From: Massilia phyllostachyos
GTDB taxonomy: Bacteria > Pseudomonadota > Gammaproteobacteria > Burkholderiales > Burkholderiaceae_D
DNA: 64,000 nt
Assembly (NCBI RefSeq): GCF_021044825.1
Contig: NZ_JAJNOC010000001.1
Coordinates: 1 to 64,000, forward strand
Reading direction: 5' to 3'
In this document: positions 17,736 to 27,455 of the stretch, piece after piece
Numbering within the stretch: the stretch's first letter is position 1
Layout of the letters: each line of letters begins with the position of its first letter
Notes under the pieces: model-generated
What the model was told of the DNA's origin: nothing
Databases searched by the model: none
Seen by the model: the letters and a program-made list of their open reading frames with translations, nothing else
Translations under genes and position numbers: made by a program

Positions 17736-17957
17736 TTAGCTCGGGTCGTTGTCTTGGGGTGGCATGCAATCGACGCGCCATTTGGCGTGATTTAGTGCTT
17801 CACTGAGAAGCATTTGTTCATTGTCGATCGGTCGATCCTCGCATCGCTTCAAGTTGCCACCATCGATGGTGTAGCTCCAAGTAAATTGGCCTCGCTTTAC
17901 CTCGCTCACGATGATGTCAATCCTGCGTCCTTTGTACACTTCGTTATGTCTCATCAT
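17736..17957 (-). CDS. Small hypothetical protein, 73 residues
   Basis: I chose the first of two adjacent ATGs at 17957/17954; the longer frame upstream is AT-rich and lacks a ribosome site. The product (MMRHNEVYKGRRIDIIVSEV) has three strands with GQFTWSYTIDGG and a helix ALNHAKWRVD. The layout resembles small single-domain proteins found in many Burkholderiales that start with a Y-K-G-W/R-x-I strand. No catalytic or DNA-binding motif is evident. Confidence 0.6.
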   Translation of the reverse strand: MMRHNEVYKGRRIDIIVSEVKRGQFTWSYTIDGGNLKRCEDRPIDNEQMLLSEALNHAKWRVDCMPPQDNDPS

Positions 17958-18274
17958 TTTCACGGAATTATTAAAATCATACTTTAGCACAAAGAAGCGA
18001 AACAAGATTACACATTGAGCACTTGTGCGAACTACAGATTAAGAACCACAGGATAACGGTAGAAATGGCACATGGGCGCCGCACGTGGGAGCCTAAACCA
18101 GTTCGTTCCATGCACGCGCCAGCGTAGCCAGTCTTCACAGCAGTTCAGACACTGTCTACTGTTTTAACTCAAGTGGACCATGCACACTGTTGCTTAATGA
18201 CTTCAGTTTCTCACTCAATGGAACCTCACGAATCCCTGGAGGTCAGCATAAGGATGTAGCAGAACTTACGCTTC

Positions 18275-19468
18275 TCAGTAATACCCTGGCTTCTTCGGTT
18301 CAGGAGCATCTAGAATCAGATCCGAAACCGATATCAAAGGATCAAGCCAGTTAGCTTTTGCGTGTGCCCAGCTCAGCCATTCCTCATCGTCTTGGGTCAG
18401 CGAGCTTTCAGCTACTTTGCGTTGCTCGAAGGCTTTTAGAAATTCACGAATTCGCTCAGCACGCTCCCAATTTAGAGCCTGTGTTTCCATTTCTTGAAAG
18501 CGTGAAGCCTCTAACTGACGCCTTTTTATTGATCGCTCATAGTTCTCTTTAGCGATTTGACGATCTTGCTCTTTTTGCAAGTCATCCATTTTTTTAGCAT
18601 AGGTCTCCTTTGCTAGAGCTAAAATGCCAGCCACAACCTCGCTGAGCCGCTCCTCTAGCAGTGTCTTTGGAGTGTCACGCCAAGTCCTAGAAGGCCAACT
18701 ACCAATTGTAACGACAAGTACGCCTGTAGCATGGTAGTCGTATTGTGGAATACTCGGGTACTCGGTCGAGATCCCTCTACGAAAACGGTCGAAATACCTC
18801 TTCTGCGCAGCTTCTTCAGCTTCAGTAGCCACATGGACACTGCGTTTGACTTGTTCAGTAAGAGAGAACGTTAGCTCGATCCCTGTGGATTCCTGTCGCA
18901 GCTTTGTGACGGCATTTTCAGGCTCTATAAAAGCTAAGAAACCATGAACGGTTAACGCGGAAAGTAGCGTATTCGTAATGCCCAACGCCCGGTCAAGGCA
19001 TTGGAAAGTTGACGAAATGTTCAGAATTTCTTTAGGTGCGCTCCTTAAATTGGTATCCGTCGGCCAGCCGCTTTTACGGTGAAGTTTTGTCGATGCTGCC
19101 TGTACAAGCGGATGTAGTTGAAAAGGACCGCAGATTAAACCTTGGTCCGCTGATTCTTTTCGAAGCTTAACAAGTTCGTCGCGTACCTCGCTCTGGAATT
19201 TTAATTGCTCATCTGATAATTTAAGCATTTTTCTGGTTTTTAGTTGAGCTCCGGTTAGTGATGGCAGAGGTACCCGTTTCATGACTCGGCCTGCTTTTAC
19301 CTTACTCCAGTAGCCTCTGCTAGGCAGTGGAATCGCAAGAGAGCGGCAAATTTTCGCCAAGCCAACATCTGAGAGGCCATATCGAAACGCAACCAACGTA
19401 ACAGGTTCGCTCCAGACCTCTTCATAAAGAGTTTCACGGTCCACTTGAGCTACTTCATGATTGATCAT
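18275..19468 (-). CDS. Hypothetical protein with HTH-like N-terminus and coiled-coil tail
   Basis: A 397-residue protein. Residues 12-60 read as a helix-turn-helix-like unit (ETLYEEVWSEPVTLVAFRYG, then SDVGLAKICRSLAIPLPSRG and YWSKVKAGR). Residues about 270-360 are highly charged and probably coiled coil (ALAKETYAKKMDDLQKEQDR, ending WERAERIREFLKAFEQRK). The N-terminal pattern recurs in accessory-DNA proteins of unknown role. It stands alone, convergent with nothing obvious, between the small hypothetical genes and the HEPN-helicase pair. I can name no function with confidence. Confidence 0.75.
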   Translation of the reverse strand: MINHEVAQVDRETLYEEVWSEPVTLVAFRYGLSDVGLAKICRSLAIPLPSRGYWSKVKAGRVMKRVPLPSLTGAQLKTRKMLKLSDEQLKFQSEVRDELVKLRKESADQGLICGPFQLHPLVQAASTKLHRKSGWPTDTNLRSAPKEILNISSTFQCLDRALGITNTLLSALTVHGFLAFIEPENAVTKLRQESTGIELTFSLTEQVKRSVHVATEAEEAAQKRYFDRFRRGISTEYPSIPQYDYHATGVLVVTIGSWPSRTWRDTPKTLLEERLSEVVAGILALAKETYAKKMDDLQKEQDRQIAKENYERSIKRRQLEASRFQEMETQALNWERAERIREFLKAFEQRKVAESSLTQDDEEWLSWAHAKANWLDPLISVSDLILDAPEPKKPGYY

Positions 19469-19516
19469 AACAAGCTCCCATTTTAGTGCCCGAGCAACTA
19501 ATATTTTGCCACGTAG

Positions 19517-19939
19517 CTAGACGCTTAGAGATCCTATGAAGGACATGGTTGAACTTAAAAAAATTTGTCGAAACGGCAATTCGACCTGGGCACTGGCAAA
19601 GGCTAACCGGCCGAGGCCAGCTAACCGGACTAGACCACCAAGATTTAAACCATTTAGTAAAAGCTCCATCACTTTTCGTAGCACCGCTGCTGAAACATGA
19701 GCAAGCAAACGGGCATTAGCTTTGCTGACCCATTCTGTTTGGCCTTGGATAATCCGATTTGGCTCTGCTTGGGGAGTTTCGTAAACTAGGCCACGAGTGC
19801 CGAATCGACGAGTGCGATAGGCGCAATGTTCATTTTTGATTGCATTGACCAAAAGGTGTCGGCTCCCCAATTTTCTTGCCACGTGAGAGAGGTGCACGTA
19901 TCCGATGATATCACTTGCAAAACTTATAGTAATTTTCAT
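19517..19939 (-). CDS. Doubtful open reading frame, unknown product
   Basis: An open frame of about 140 codons from the ATG at 19939 (MKITISFASDIIGYVHLSHV). It has no domain I recognise and no clear ribosome site, and its C-terminal part is low in complexity (LLLNGLNLGGLVRLAGLGRL). It could be a decayed transposon or replication gene, or chance. The rest of the space up to the helicase start at 20268 shows no gene. Confidence 0.3.
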   Translation of the reverse strand: MKITISFASDIIGYVHLSHVARKLGSRHLLVNAIKNEHCAYRTRRFGTRGLVYETPQAEPNRIIQGQTEWVSKANARLLAHVSAAVLRKVMELLLNGLNLGGLVRLAGLGRLAFASAQVELPFRQIFLSSTMSFIGSLSV

Positions 19940-20267
19940 GACAAGTACTTCAAATAAGAAATTTAGAATAAAAACTCTAGTGATGATAATTGATTCCTTT
20001 TGGCAATATGGAAAGGCTTTAATCTGGGCCAGCGACACGTCTTGATAATCCGCAACGGGTATCTAGTGTGCTGACCGCGAAGTTGATTGAACGCGAGTAA
20101 CGGCAGGGCCTCAGTCAAGCTGCAGACCTGCATCGCGCGAGACAGTAGATTCATTGACAACAGATTTCGTTGTAAAAAACATAGCGACGATGTATTCTGG
20201 AAACCTTACTTCCAGTTAATTTGACCCTGCCTTTGGTATGGTTATGTAACGTAATGACGTCGAAACG

Positions 20268-23200
20268 ATGAATGAACTTCTAACCGAAGCCGCTCGAGTA
20301 ATTTCACAGTGGCTGGAAACGAAACTCCCTAGCTTGGGACCACAGTGGTGGGCTGATAACGTGGTCAACAGGCTCACTTTTCAGCAACAGCGCCTGATCG
20401 ACGAACGCGCGGTCGATTCGTTCGCCGGGCTGGATCTGGCAGCTCTACTTAGGGTGCTCGACCAGAACTGGAATGAGCTCGCGCCAATAGAACGCCTTCC
20501 ACGGGAAGCGAGGAGTTGGGTGAAGGAACTGCAAAGTGTGCGGAACCGATGGGCGCACGCACCCTCAGGAGGGCTCAGCCCCAGCGATGCTTATCGTGAC
20601 GCCGACACGTTAGAGCGACTGCTCAAGGTAATAGACAGTGATGATGCATTGCTGCAACACATTGCCACCTATAAGGACGCAGCGCTGGGCAAGATTGCCC
20701 CCTCACCTAGGGCGCCCGACGCCCCGAAGCTACAGGTGTCCTCTACCGTGAGTTCCGAGATCGTTTCCACGAACGTTCAGCAATGCCCCGCGCAAAAATT
20801 CGCAATCGGCGAGTTGTTGTGCTTACGTTCCAACCCTGACGTCCTCGTTCCTGTACTCGAAGTGTTATCAGGCTTGGGCACCGAAACACGCTATCGCGTG
20901 TTTGAAAACGGTGCACGCCAGGTCTACTACGAGAGCCAATTAAAGAGCCTCGACGCACCAGTCGATCATCGCAAACACCTGACAGCGGTCGAATTGTCAG
21001 CGATGCTGAGTGCTGTGCAGCTGTCGTCTCCCTCTGCATCGACCCTGTATTCGCTTAACTCTGGTAGGGTTCGCTTCGTCCCCTATCAATACCGCCCGAT
21101 ATTCAAGCTGATTCGCGCAGATCGTCCGAGACTTCTAATTGCCGATGAGGTCGGCGTGGGCAAGACGATCGAGGCAGGTCTCATCCTCAAGGAATTGCAA
21201 GCCCGTAGCGACATCAAGTCAGTCCTGATCATCTGTCCCAAGGCGCTGGTGTCGGAGCGCAAGTGGGAGCTTGAAATGAAGAGGTTCGACGAGCACTTTA
21301 CGCCGATGAACGGTGCGCTGCTGCGGCATTGCATTAAAGAGGCGCATCTGAACGGCGAATGGCCTAGCCAATACGAGAAAGCCATCCTGCCAACCTCTCT
21401 CTTCGATAACGACCTGTTGTTCGGGAAGCCAGGCAAGGGCCGTGCTCGTGAACCAAGCTTGTTGGAGCTCGACCCGCCACCAAAATTCGATCTGGTCATC
21501 GTCGACGAAGCGCACCACATCAGGAACAGTGAAACCTATCTGCATCAGGCGGTACGCTATTTTGCTGACAATGCAGAAGCGGTCGTCTTTCTATCGGCAA
21601 CGCCCGTCCAGCTGGGACGTGAAGACTTGTACACCTTGCTTAATGCGCTGCGACCAGACCTCATCATTGACTCCGCGAGCTTCGCTCAAATGGCCGAACC
21701 CAACAGCTTCATCAACGCCGGCATTCAGGCCTGTCGACGGGGCGAACCAGGCTGGGCTGAGGCAGTACGAGCAGAGCTTCGTCACGTCGCCGCGACACCA
21801 TGGGGCCGCGAGGTATTGGCGGCTAACCCCGGCTTTCAGCACATCTACGATGGCCTGCAAGAGGAGGACGACGACGGCACAGCACGCATCCGGACCATTC
21901 AAGCCCTGGAAGACCTCTACACGTTCAGCGCACTGATCAACCGAACTCGCCGTCGTGACATCGGTGAATTTACGACGCGAAAAGCGGAGACGGTTCCAAC
22001 GAATTTCACGCCGGACCAACAGGCCCTGCACGACGACCTGCTCGGTGTCATCGCCCGCATCCTTGCGCGACTACATGGCAACCAGAACGTTAAGTTCATG
22101 ATGACGACAGTCAGCCGGCAAGCCGCCAGCAGCTTGTATGGTCTAGCGCCGACGCTGGAGGATATGTTGACGGGTAAGCTGTCCCGTCTAGAGGCAGAAG
22201 ATGGCAGTGACGATACCGTCGACTACGCGCTCGCTTTTGTGGATAGCATTCGGAGCGATATCGAAGGACTAATCGAGCGCGCGCGAAACCTAGACCCGGC
22301 TGATCCGAAGGCGGACGCCTTCATGCGGATCGTAAAAGAAAAGCTGGTTATGCCTCGTAACAAGATCCTCGTGTTCAGCACGTTCAGGCATAGTCTGCGC
22401 TATCTCGCCAGCAAACTCTCCACTACGGAGATCCGCTTTGGCTTAGTCCATGGGGACATTCCGGACGAAGAACGGGCGGCGCTGCGCAAGCGCTTTTCTT
22501 TGCCGAAAGATAACCCTGACGCCATCGACCTGCTCCTGTCCTCCGAGGTCGGCTGCGAAGGTCTGGACTTCCAGTTCTGCGATTGCCTGATTAATTTCGA
22601 TTTACCTTGGAACCCGATGCGCATCGAGCAGCGTATCGGCCGTATCGACCGCTATGGGCAGCAGTCTGAAGCCGTCGCAATCTTCAACCTGATCACCCCC
22701 GGGACCATTGACGCCCAAATTTATGACCGTTGCTTGTCTCGTATTGGTGTCTTTCAACATGCCATTGGCGGCAACGAGGAAATTCTGGGCGAAATTGGTC
22801 GTGAGATGCGAAGCATAGTCGAGAGCTTCACACTGAACGACGAGGAGCGTAGCAAGCGACTTCAGCAGCTGACAGACAATAAGATCAGGCAAGTCGAAGA
22901 AGAGCAGCGCCTCGAAGAGCGACAAGGCGAGCTGTTTGGCCTGAATCTGGCGGCCGCGACCTGGGAGCAACGGTTGGCACAGTCCCGCAGCTATTGGCTG
23001 GAGCCGCACGCTTTGTCCAGTGCTGTTTCCCTCTACTTGCGCCAGCGCTTGGAAAAGGAACAAGAGTATTTGTTGGGCGATAAAGCGTTAAAAACGCTAC
23101 GCCTAAGCCAGGAGGCGAGAGCAACCTTGCTCGAAGACTACCGAAAACTACCACGCTCTACCGACTCAATGTACAGAGCCTGGGAGCGGTGGTTAAAGGG

Positions 23201-23846
23201 GAGCTCGCCAACGTTGCAAGTAACGTTTGAACAGGAGTGCGCGGTAGACAACGCTGGCGCAGTATTAATCTCGCTCGGCCACCCATTGCTTCGTCAGGCC
23301 GCAGCCTACTTGCAAATCGGCGAAAGCGTGGCGGTTCGCTTGCGCGCCAACCATGACACATTGCCAGTTGGGACGCATCCGTTTGCGCTCTACCGGTGGG
23401 CCAAGCAAGGCGTCAAGCAAGACGATGCGTTGGTCCCGGTCATCGGCGATAGCGCTTTATCGGCCCACTTGCTGGAGTTATTGCAGTCGGCTGAGGACGC
23501 CCCGACCCTAGACCTGCCGTCCCAACACGTCTGGGATGAGCTCGATGCTGTCCATCACCATCAATGGCTTGCAGAGACGACAAAGCATGCGGAAGAGAAC
23601 CGCCAACTCGTGGGCGCCCGTGTTCAAAGCCTGACTGCAAGCTTCAGTGCCCGTCAGGCGCTTCTCCAACAGCAGATAGCGGAAGCTACAGACGACAGAA
23701 TCAGGCGGATGAGGCAATCCGAACTGGAACGTGCCCAAGTCGACCTTGAACGAAGAACTATCGACCTACGTCGTGCCGCCGAGAGCGGTGACATCCACGC
23801 CACGCCCGTGGTGTTCGGCATCTTAGAGATAGCGAGGCTCGCATGA
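20268..23846 (+). CDS. Swt1-type HEPN domain fused to a SNF2-family helicase
   Basis: A 1,192-residue two-part protein. Residues 1-130 look like a Swt1-type HEPN domain: the RNase/dimer motif R-x4-H appears as RNRWAH (Arg92-His97), followed by the usual AYRDADTLERLLKVID helix. From about residue 250 comes a SNF2-type SF2 motor: DEVGVGKT (about 293-300), DEAHH (about 413), LSATPVQLGREDLYTLLN, and the second lobe VFSTFRHSLRYLASKL, LLSSEVGCEGLDFQFCDCLI, then EQRIGRIDRYGQ. The last 400 residues are helical. Helicases of this type translocate on duplex DNA or remodel nucleoprotein; HEPN domains often cut RNA. The stop overlaps the next ATG (atga), so both proteins are made together. This is a likely defence gene. 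Confidence 0.9.
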   Translation: MNELLTEAARVISQWLETKLPSLGPQWWADNVVNRLTFQQQRLIDERAVDSFAGLDLAALLRVLDQNWNELAPIERLPREARSWVKELQSVRNRWAHAPSGGLSPSDAYRDADTLERLLKVIDSDDALLQHIATYKDAALGKIAPSPRAPDAPKLQVSSTVSSEIVSTNVQQCPAQKFAIGELLCLRSNPDVLVPVLEVLSGLGTETRYRVFENGARQVYYESQLKSLDAPVDHRKHLTAVELSAMLSAVQLSSPSASTLYSLNSGRVRFVPYQYRPIFKLIRADRPRLLIADEVGVGKTIEAGLILKELQARSDIKSVLIICPKALVSERKWELEMKRFDEHFTPMNGALLRHCIKEAHLNGEWPSQYEKAILPTSLFDNDLLFGKPGKGRAREPSLLELDPPPKFDLVIVDEAHHIRNSETYLHQAVRYFADNAEAVVFLSATPVQLGREDLYTLLNALRPDLIIDSASFAQMAEPNSFINAGIQACRRGEPGWAEAVRAELRHVAATPWGREVLAANPGFQHIYDGLQEEDDDGTARIRTIQALEDLYTFSALINRTRRRDIGEFTTRKAETVPTNFTPDQQALHDDLLGVIARILARLHGNQNVKFMMTTVSRQAASSLYGLAPTLEDMLTGKLSRLEAEDGSDDTVDYALAFVDSIRSDIEGLIERARNLDPADPKADAFMRIVKEKLVMPRNKILVFSTFRHSLRYLASKLSTTEIRFGLVHGDIPDEERAALRKRFSLPKDNPDAIDLLLSSEVGCEGLDFQFCDCLINFDLPWNPMRIEQRIGRIDRYGQQSEAVAIFNLITPGTIDAQIYDRCLSRIGVFQHAIGGNEEILGEIGREMRSIVESFTLNDEERSKRLQQLTDNKIRQVEEEQRLEERQGELFGLNLAAATWEQRLAQSRSYWLEPHALSSAVSLYLRQRLEKEQEYLLGDKALKTLRLSQEARATLLEDYRKLPRSTDSMYRAWERWLKGSSPTLQVTFEQECAVDNAGAVLISLGHPLLRQAAAYLQIGESVAVRLRANHDTLPVGTHPFALYRWAKQGVKQDDALVPVIGDSALSAHLLELLQSAEDAPTLDLPSQHVWDELDAVHHHQWLAETTKHAEENRQLVGARVQSLTASFSARQALLQQQIAEATDDRIRRMRQSELERAQVDLERRTIDLRRAAESGDIHATPVVFGILEIARLA

Positions 23847-26800
23847 GTGTCATCCATACAATCGCAGCCCAGCGGCAGAAGTTGCTCGATGGACTAGACG
23901 CTAACGAAGGCGACATCAACCTGCGCATCTTCGAAGACTTTTACCCGGACGAAGCCCACTTCATTTATGAACTGCTGCAGAATGCCGAGGATGCGGGCGC
24001 CACGGACGCCAGTTTCGAACTCTTCGACGATGCATGTGTTTTCCAGCACAACGGTAGCCGGCACTTCAACGAACGAGACATTCGCGGCATTACCGGCATC
24101 TTCAACAGCAGTAAAAAAGACAATTCCGACAAAATCGGAAAATTCGGGGTCGGGTTCAAATCCGTGTTCGTTTACACCGACTCGCCAGTCGTCTATTCGC
24201 GAGACTATAGTTTCCAGATTGTGAAACTGGTGCTTCCCAAAGAACTCCCCGCTAAGCCCGGACTTGGTGACAAAACACGCTTCGAGTTTCCCTTTAACAA
24301 TCCAAAAAAAAGTGCATCGGAAGCCTTCGCCGAGGTCAAAGCCGGACTAGAACAACTGTCGGAGACGACACTACTGTTTTTGAACAACCTGCGTTACATC
24401 AGCTGGACAATTGGACTTAAAAAAGGAGAAATCATGCGCGAGGAGCACTCCGCCGCGCATGTCGAAGTCTTGAAATCGGTTGAAGGCGAAGACGTCCACA
24501 GTTCCCACTGGCTGCGTTTCGCAGAACAGATTGATACGTCGCAACCAATTACTGGCGCGGTCGACGGCATTGAGAAACAAAAGGTGGCAGTCGCCTATGA
24601 ACTCGCATTGCTGAGCGACGTTAAACATTTTGACCCGCAGCTCGCCTTTTCTAAGCAATTCAAGATCGTCCCCGCTGTTCGGGGCAAGGTGTCAGTCTTC
24701 TTTCCTGCGGAAAAGGAAACCTCAGGCCTCCGTTTTCACTTGCACGGTCCGTTCATACCGGAACTGAGTCGCGCAAGCATTAAGAACTGTCCAGAGAATG
24801 TGCCGCTCTTTGATCAGTTGGCCGCGCTGTCTGCTAGTTCGCTTCATGCAATCAAAAAACTTGGGTTGCTGACTGGTGAGTTTCTCGCGGTTTTACCGAA
24901 TAATGACGACCAGCTTCCGGAGCGTTACGTCAATATCCGCAAGGCCATCCTTGCCGAGATGCGTACAACACCATTGGTGCCCACTAATACAGGCCGTTAC
25001 GCGCCTGCACAGCGTTTGTATCAAGCGCGCGCAGCGCTCAAAGCGCTGATCTCCGGACCCGACTTGGCTTTTGTAACAGGGCGAATTGATGAGCCAGGAT
25101 GGGCGATCGGTGCTACCCAGAGGAACAGCAATCAAGATCGTTTCCTTGCGAGCTTGAACATTGCGAGTTGGGACGCGGATGACCTGAAAGCATTTCTCGA
25201 AGCCCGTGCGAGCGATGAAGCATGGGACAATGACGAACCTGACCCCGAGGTAGTCGCGTGGCTGAAAGGGAAACCGGCAGAATGGTTTCAAGCGCTCTAT
25301 GCGGCTCTTCTGCGCCATTGTGAAGACCATGGCGATTACGGCAACCTCGACGAAGTTTTATTTGTTAAGCTCGTTTCAGGTGAACTAGGAATCGCCAAAG
25401 AAGCATATTTTCAGGCGAGCGCTCACGACGGTACTGATCCCTTGCCGAAAGTGGACAACACTGTTTTCACTGTCGGAACCAAGAAATCGCAGCAGGAAGA
25501 TGCAAAACGGTTTCTCGAAAAGTTAGGCGTTCGGGTGCCGAACGAAACCGATCAAATACATCTTCTTCTCCAAGCCCGCTATCGAGAAGAGAGTGAGGTG
25601 CCAGACGACGATGTCTACCTTGCTGACCTAAAGCGGATGATTTCGTTTTTAGAAAAAAATCCGGATGCATACGGGACGTTTTCTAGATATTACCTTTTTA
25701 AGGTGGATGCGCCAGAGTTCGACTGGGGTATGGCTGAGCATGTTTATATAGATGAACCTTTCGCATCTACTGGTCTAAAGTGTTTGCATGAATTGCAGAA
25801 GGACCAGGACAAGCGCCGCTGGCCTTTAAACCTCTGGTACGCCAGTTGCGGCATCCCGCTCGACAAAATAGTGAAATTTGCGGAAAAGGTCGGATGCCAG
25901 GTCAGCCTAAAAGAAATTTATGTTCGGACATCATGCTTCAAGAACCCACAGTGGCCCTACCTGAGAACTGCACCTGGAGGAAGACAGGGCAATAGCATTA
26001 ACCGAGATTTTCTTCTGACGGCGGAAGCATGGTCCTTACTAGGTGCAAAACGTCTTGATACCGCTCTGTTATTCTGGAACGTTCTTCGTAAGGCTGATTT
26101 CCTGCAGCCCTCCATCTGGCGTGCTTGCTATCAAGTAACCGAAAAGGGCGGGCCACTCTATGCGCCTTCGCAGTTGATATGTCAGCTTCAAAGCTATGCT
26201 TGGGTGCCGCAAACCGACGGCAGCTTCGTCAAGCCGAGTGAAGCCTCTCTTGCAAATCTGCCAAGAGGTTTCTACGTGGACCCGAACGCTAAATGGCTGG
26301 AAGCTATCGGATTCGGCGCGGCTGAAAAGAAGCGCATCACTGAGAATACACAGAGAGCCGCACAACGGGACGAACTTGGGTTCAAATCAGAGGAAGAGTT
26401 ACGCCGCGCTCAAGAATTCGTGAAGCTTTCGGAAGAGCAGCAGCGGCGGATACTTGAGGAGATAGCGCAGCGTCAGCATGAACCCGTCGAGCTTCCAGAA
26501 CGTGCTGTGCGCAACCTCGCACTGCGCCAGCAGCGCGTCGGTGACGAAGCCCGAAAAACGCCAGAGAAAGAGGCAGAGATACGTCCACGGGCTGTGCAAG
26601 TCGGCGTTGCCGAGACAAAAATACAGGCTAAATTGTACCTTGCTGACCAGTACACCAATGGCAACGGCGAAATGATATGCCAGGCTTGCAAGGACGAGCT
26701 TCCTTTCAAGTTGCTCAACGGCGCCTATTATTTTGAAGCTGTGGAGGTCGTGGCGGATTCGCGTAAGCGCTTTCGGGAAGCTTTTTTGGCATTGTGTCCC

Positions 26801-26983
26801 AATCACGCCGCGGCTTATCAGTATGCGAACGCGCAGAAGCACTCCATGCTTGAGCTGCTTGAAACAGCAAATGGCAGTGAAATTGAAGTATGTTTAGGTG
26901 GTATTGAAACGACAATCTACTTTACGCAAGCCCATCTTGCCGATATCTGTGCGTGTTTCGAAGCGGATGTAGAGGAAGCCTAG
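23843..26983 (+). CDS. Sacsin-type GHKL ATPase with C-terminal zinc-finger-like region
   Basis: A 1,046-residue protein. The N-terminal 200 residues form the Hsp90/sacsin-type ATP-binding fold: N-box ELLQNAEDAGATDASFEL (about 43-60), HNGSRHFNERDI and the G2 loop KIGKFGVGFKSVF (about 98-110). Residues about 840-910 are charged and helical (EEELRRAQEFVKLSEEQQRR). Near residues 944-990 is a Cys pattern, MICQACKDELPF followed 40 residues later by LCPNH. It has the spacing of an HNH-like treble clef but shows no clear catalytic His pair. It is coupled by a four-base overlap to the HEPN-helicase. By analogy with MORC/MutL-like ATPases in restriction loci, it may be the ATP-driven clamp of a two-protein defence machine (inference). 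Confidence 0.88.
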   Translation: MSVIHTIAAQRQKLLDGLDANEGDINLRIFEDFYPDEAHFIYELLQNAEDAGATDASFELFDDACVFQHNGSRHFNERDIRGITGIFNSSKKDNSDKIGKFGVGFKSVFVYTDSPVVYSRDYSFQIVKLVLPKELPAKPGLGDKTRFEFPFNNPKKSASEAFAEVKAGLEQLSETTLLFLNNLRYISWTIGLKKGEIMREEHSAAHVEVLKSVEGEDVHSSHWLRFAEQIDTSQPITGAVDGIEKQKVAVAYELALLSDVKHFDPQLAFSKQFKIVPAVRGKVSVFFPAEKETSGLRFHLHGPFIPELSRASIKNCPENVPLFDQLAALSASSLHAIKKLGLLTGEFLAVLPNNDDQLPERYVNIRKAILAEMRTTPLVPTNTGRYAPAQRLYQARAALKALISGPDLAFVTGRIDEPGWAIGATQRNSNQDRFLASLNIASWDADDLKAFLEARASDEAWDNDEPDPEVVAWLKGKPAEWFQALYAALLRHCEDHGDYGNLDEVLFVKLVSGELGIAKEAYFQASAHDGTDPLPKVDNTVFTVGTKKSQQEDAKRFLEKLGVRVPNETDQIHLLLQARYREESEVPDDDVYLADLKRMISFLEKNPDAYGTFSRYYLFKVDAPEFDWGMAEHVYIDEPFASTGLKCLHELQKDQDKRRWPLNLWYASCGIPLDKIVKFAEKVGCQVSLKEIYVRTSCFKNPQWPYLRTAPGGRQGNSINRDFLLTAEAWSLLGAKRLDTALLFWNVLRKADFLQPSIWRACYQVTEKGGPLYAPSQLICQLQSYAWVPQTDGSFVKPSEASLANLPRGFYVDPNAKWLEAIGFGAAEKKRITENTQRAAQRDELGFKSEEELRRAQEFVKLSEEQQRRILEEIAQRQHEPVELPERAVRNLALRQQRVGDEARKTPEKEAEIRPRAVQVGVAETKIQAKLYLADQYTNGNGEMICQACKDELPFKLLNGAYYFEAVEVVADSRKRFREAFLALCPNHAAAYQYANAQKHSMLELLETANGSEIEVCLGGIETTIYFTQAHLADICACFEADVEEA

Positions 26984-27204
26984 AAACTAAAGAGCCCCTA
27001 ACAAAATACATACTGTCCAGAGGGGCAATAAAATTATGCACTGAGCTATTCCGATCACCGCCTATCGGCCAATAGCAAACAAAGACTCATAACGCAATGC
27101 GGAGATCGATAGTAGACGCCCAGCTAGACCGGCCGGAGAAGCCAGCTTTATGCTGCGACGTAATCTCCTACTCGTTTAATCTGCCCTAAGTAGTCACGCA
27201 AAAC
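26984..27204. other. Intergenic stretch after the helicase-ATPase pair
   Basis: I see no gene or clear terminator here. Together with the following remnant and hairpin it makes up the 470 bases between the sacsin-like gene and the convergent MBL gene. Confidence 0.4.
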
Positions 27205-27408
27205 TTATCGTGAATTCGCTGCCGAAACCTTTATTAGGGACTGAAGCTTGTTGAGCAAGTCGGCCCCGTTCATGGCGACATAGCGGCGCCAGAATACACG
27301 GCGTGCTTCCACAAATTTAGATGCGATTGAGTTCAGAACTGTAAAGGCGAAAATAAAAATATTGATATGCGGAAGCTTAGGTTCGTCGGCCCCGGTATCG
27401 CCGATGCG
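27205..27408 (-). pseudogene. Start-less relative of the small protein at 29184
   Basis: On the minus strand an open frame without any usable upstream ATG reads FVEARRVFWRRYVAMNGADL and continues LNKLQSLIKVSAANSR before its stop. Over 33 residues it matches the complete protein encoded at 29184-29327 at about 18 positions, including FW, VAM, GA, LL, QSLIK and NS. Upstream of the match is a hydrophobic stretch (INIFIFAFTVLNSIASKF) not present in the other copy. A GTG at 27312 could start a 35-residue product, so a functional short or fused protein is not excluded. Confidence 0.5.
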
Positions 27409-27422
27409 CTATCAGGGTTTTT

Positions 27423-27453
27423 CGATTGCGGCCAGTAACTCAGGCCGCAATCG
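27423..27453. repeat. Perfect 11-base hairpin after the MBL gene
   Basis: cgattgcggcc pairs exactly with ggccgcaatcg around the nine-base loop agtaactca, three bases past the MBL stop. On the minus strand it runs into aaaaaccc rather than T, so it is not a classical terminator for that gene. It may still stabilise the 3' end of the transcript. Confidence 0.6.
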
Positions 27454-27455
27454 CC

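Noticed and set aside
20268..26983. DISARM or BREX assignment for the helicase-ATPase pair
   Set aside because: No methylase, DUF1998 protein, phospholipase D or BREX core gene is nearby; HEPN fusion and sacsin partner do not fit those systems.
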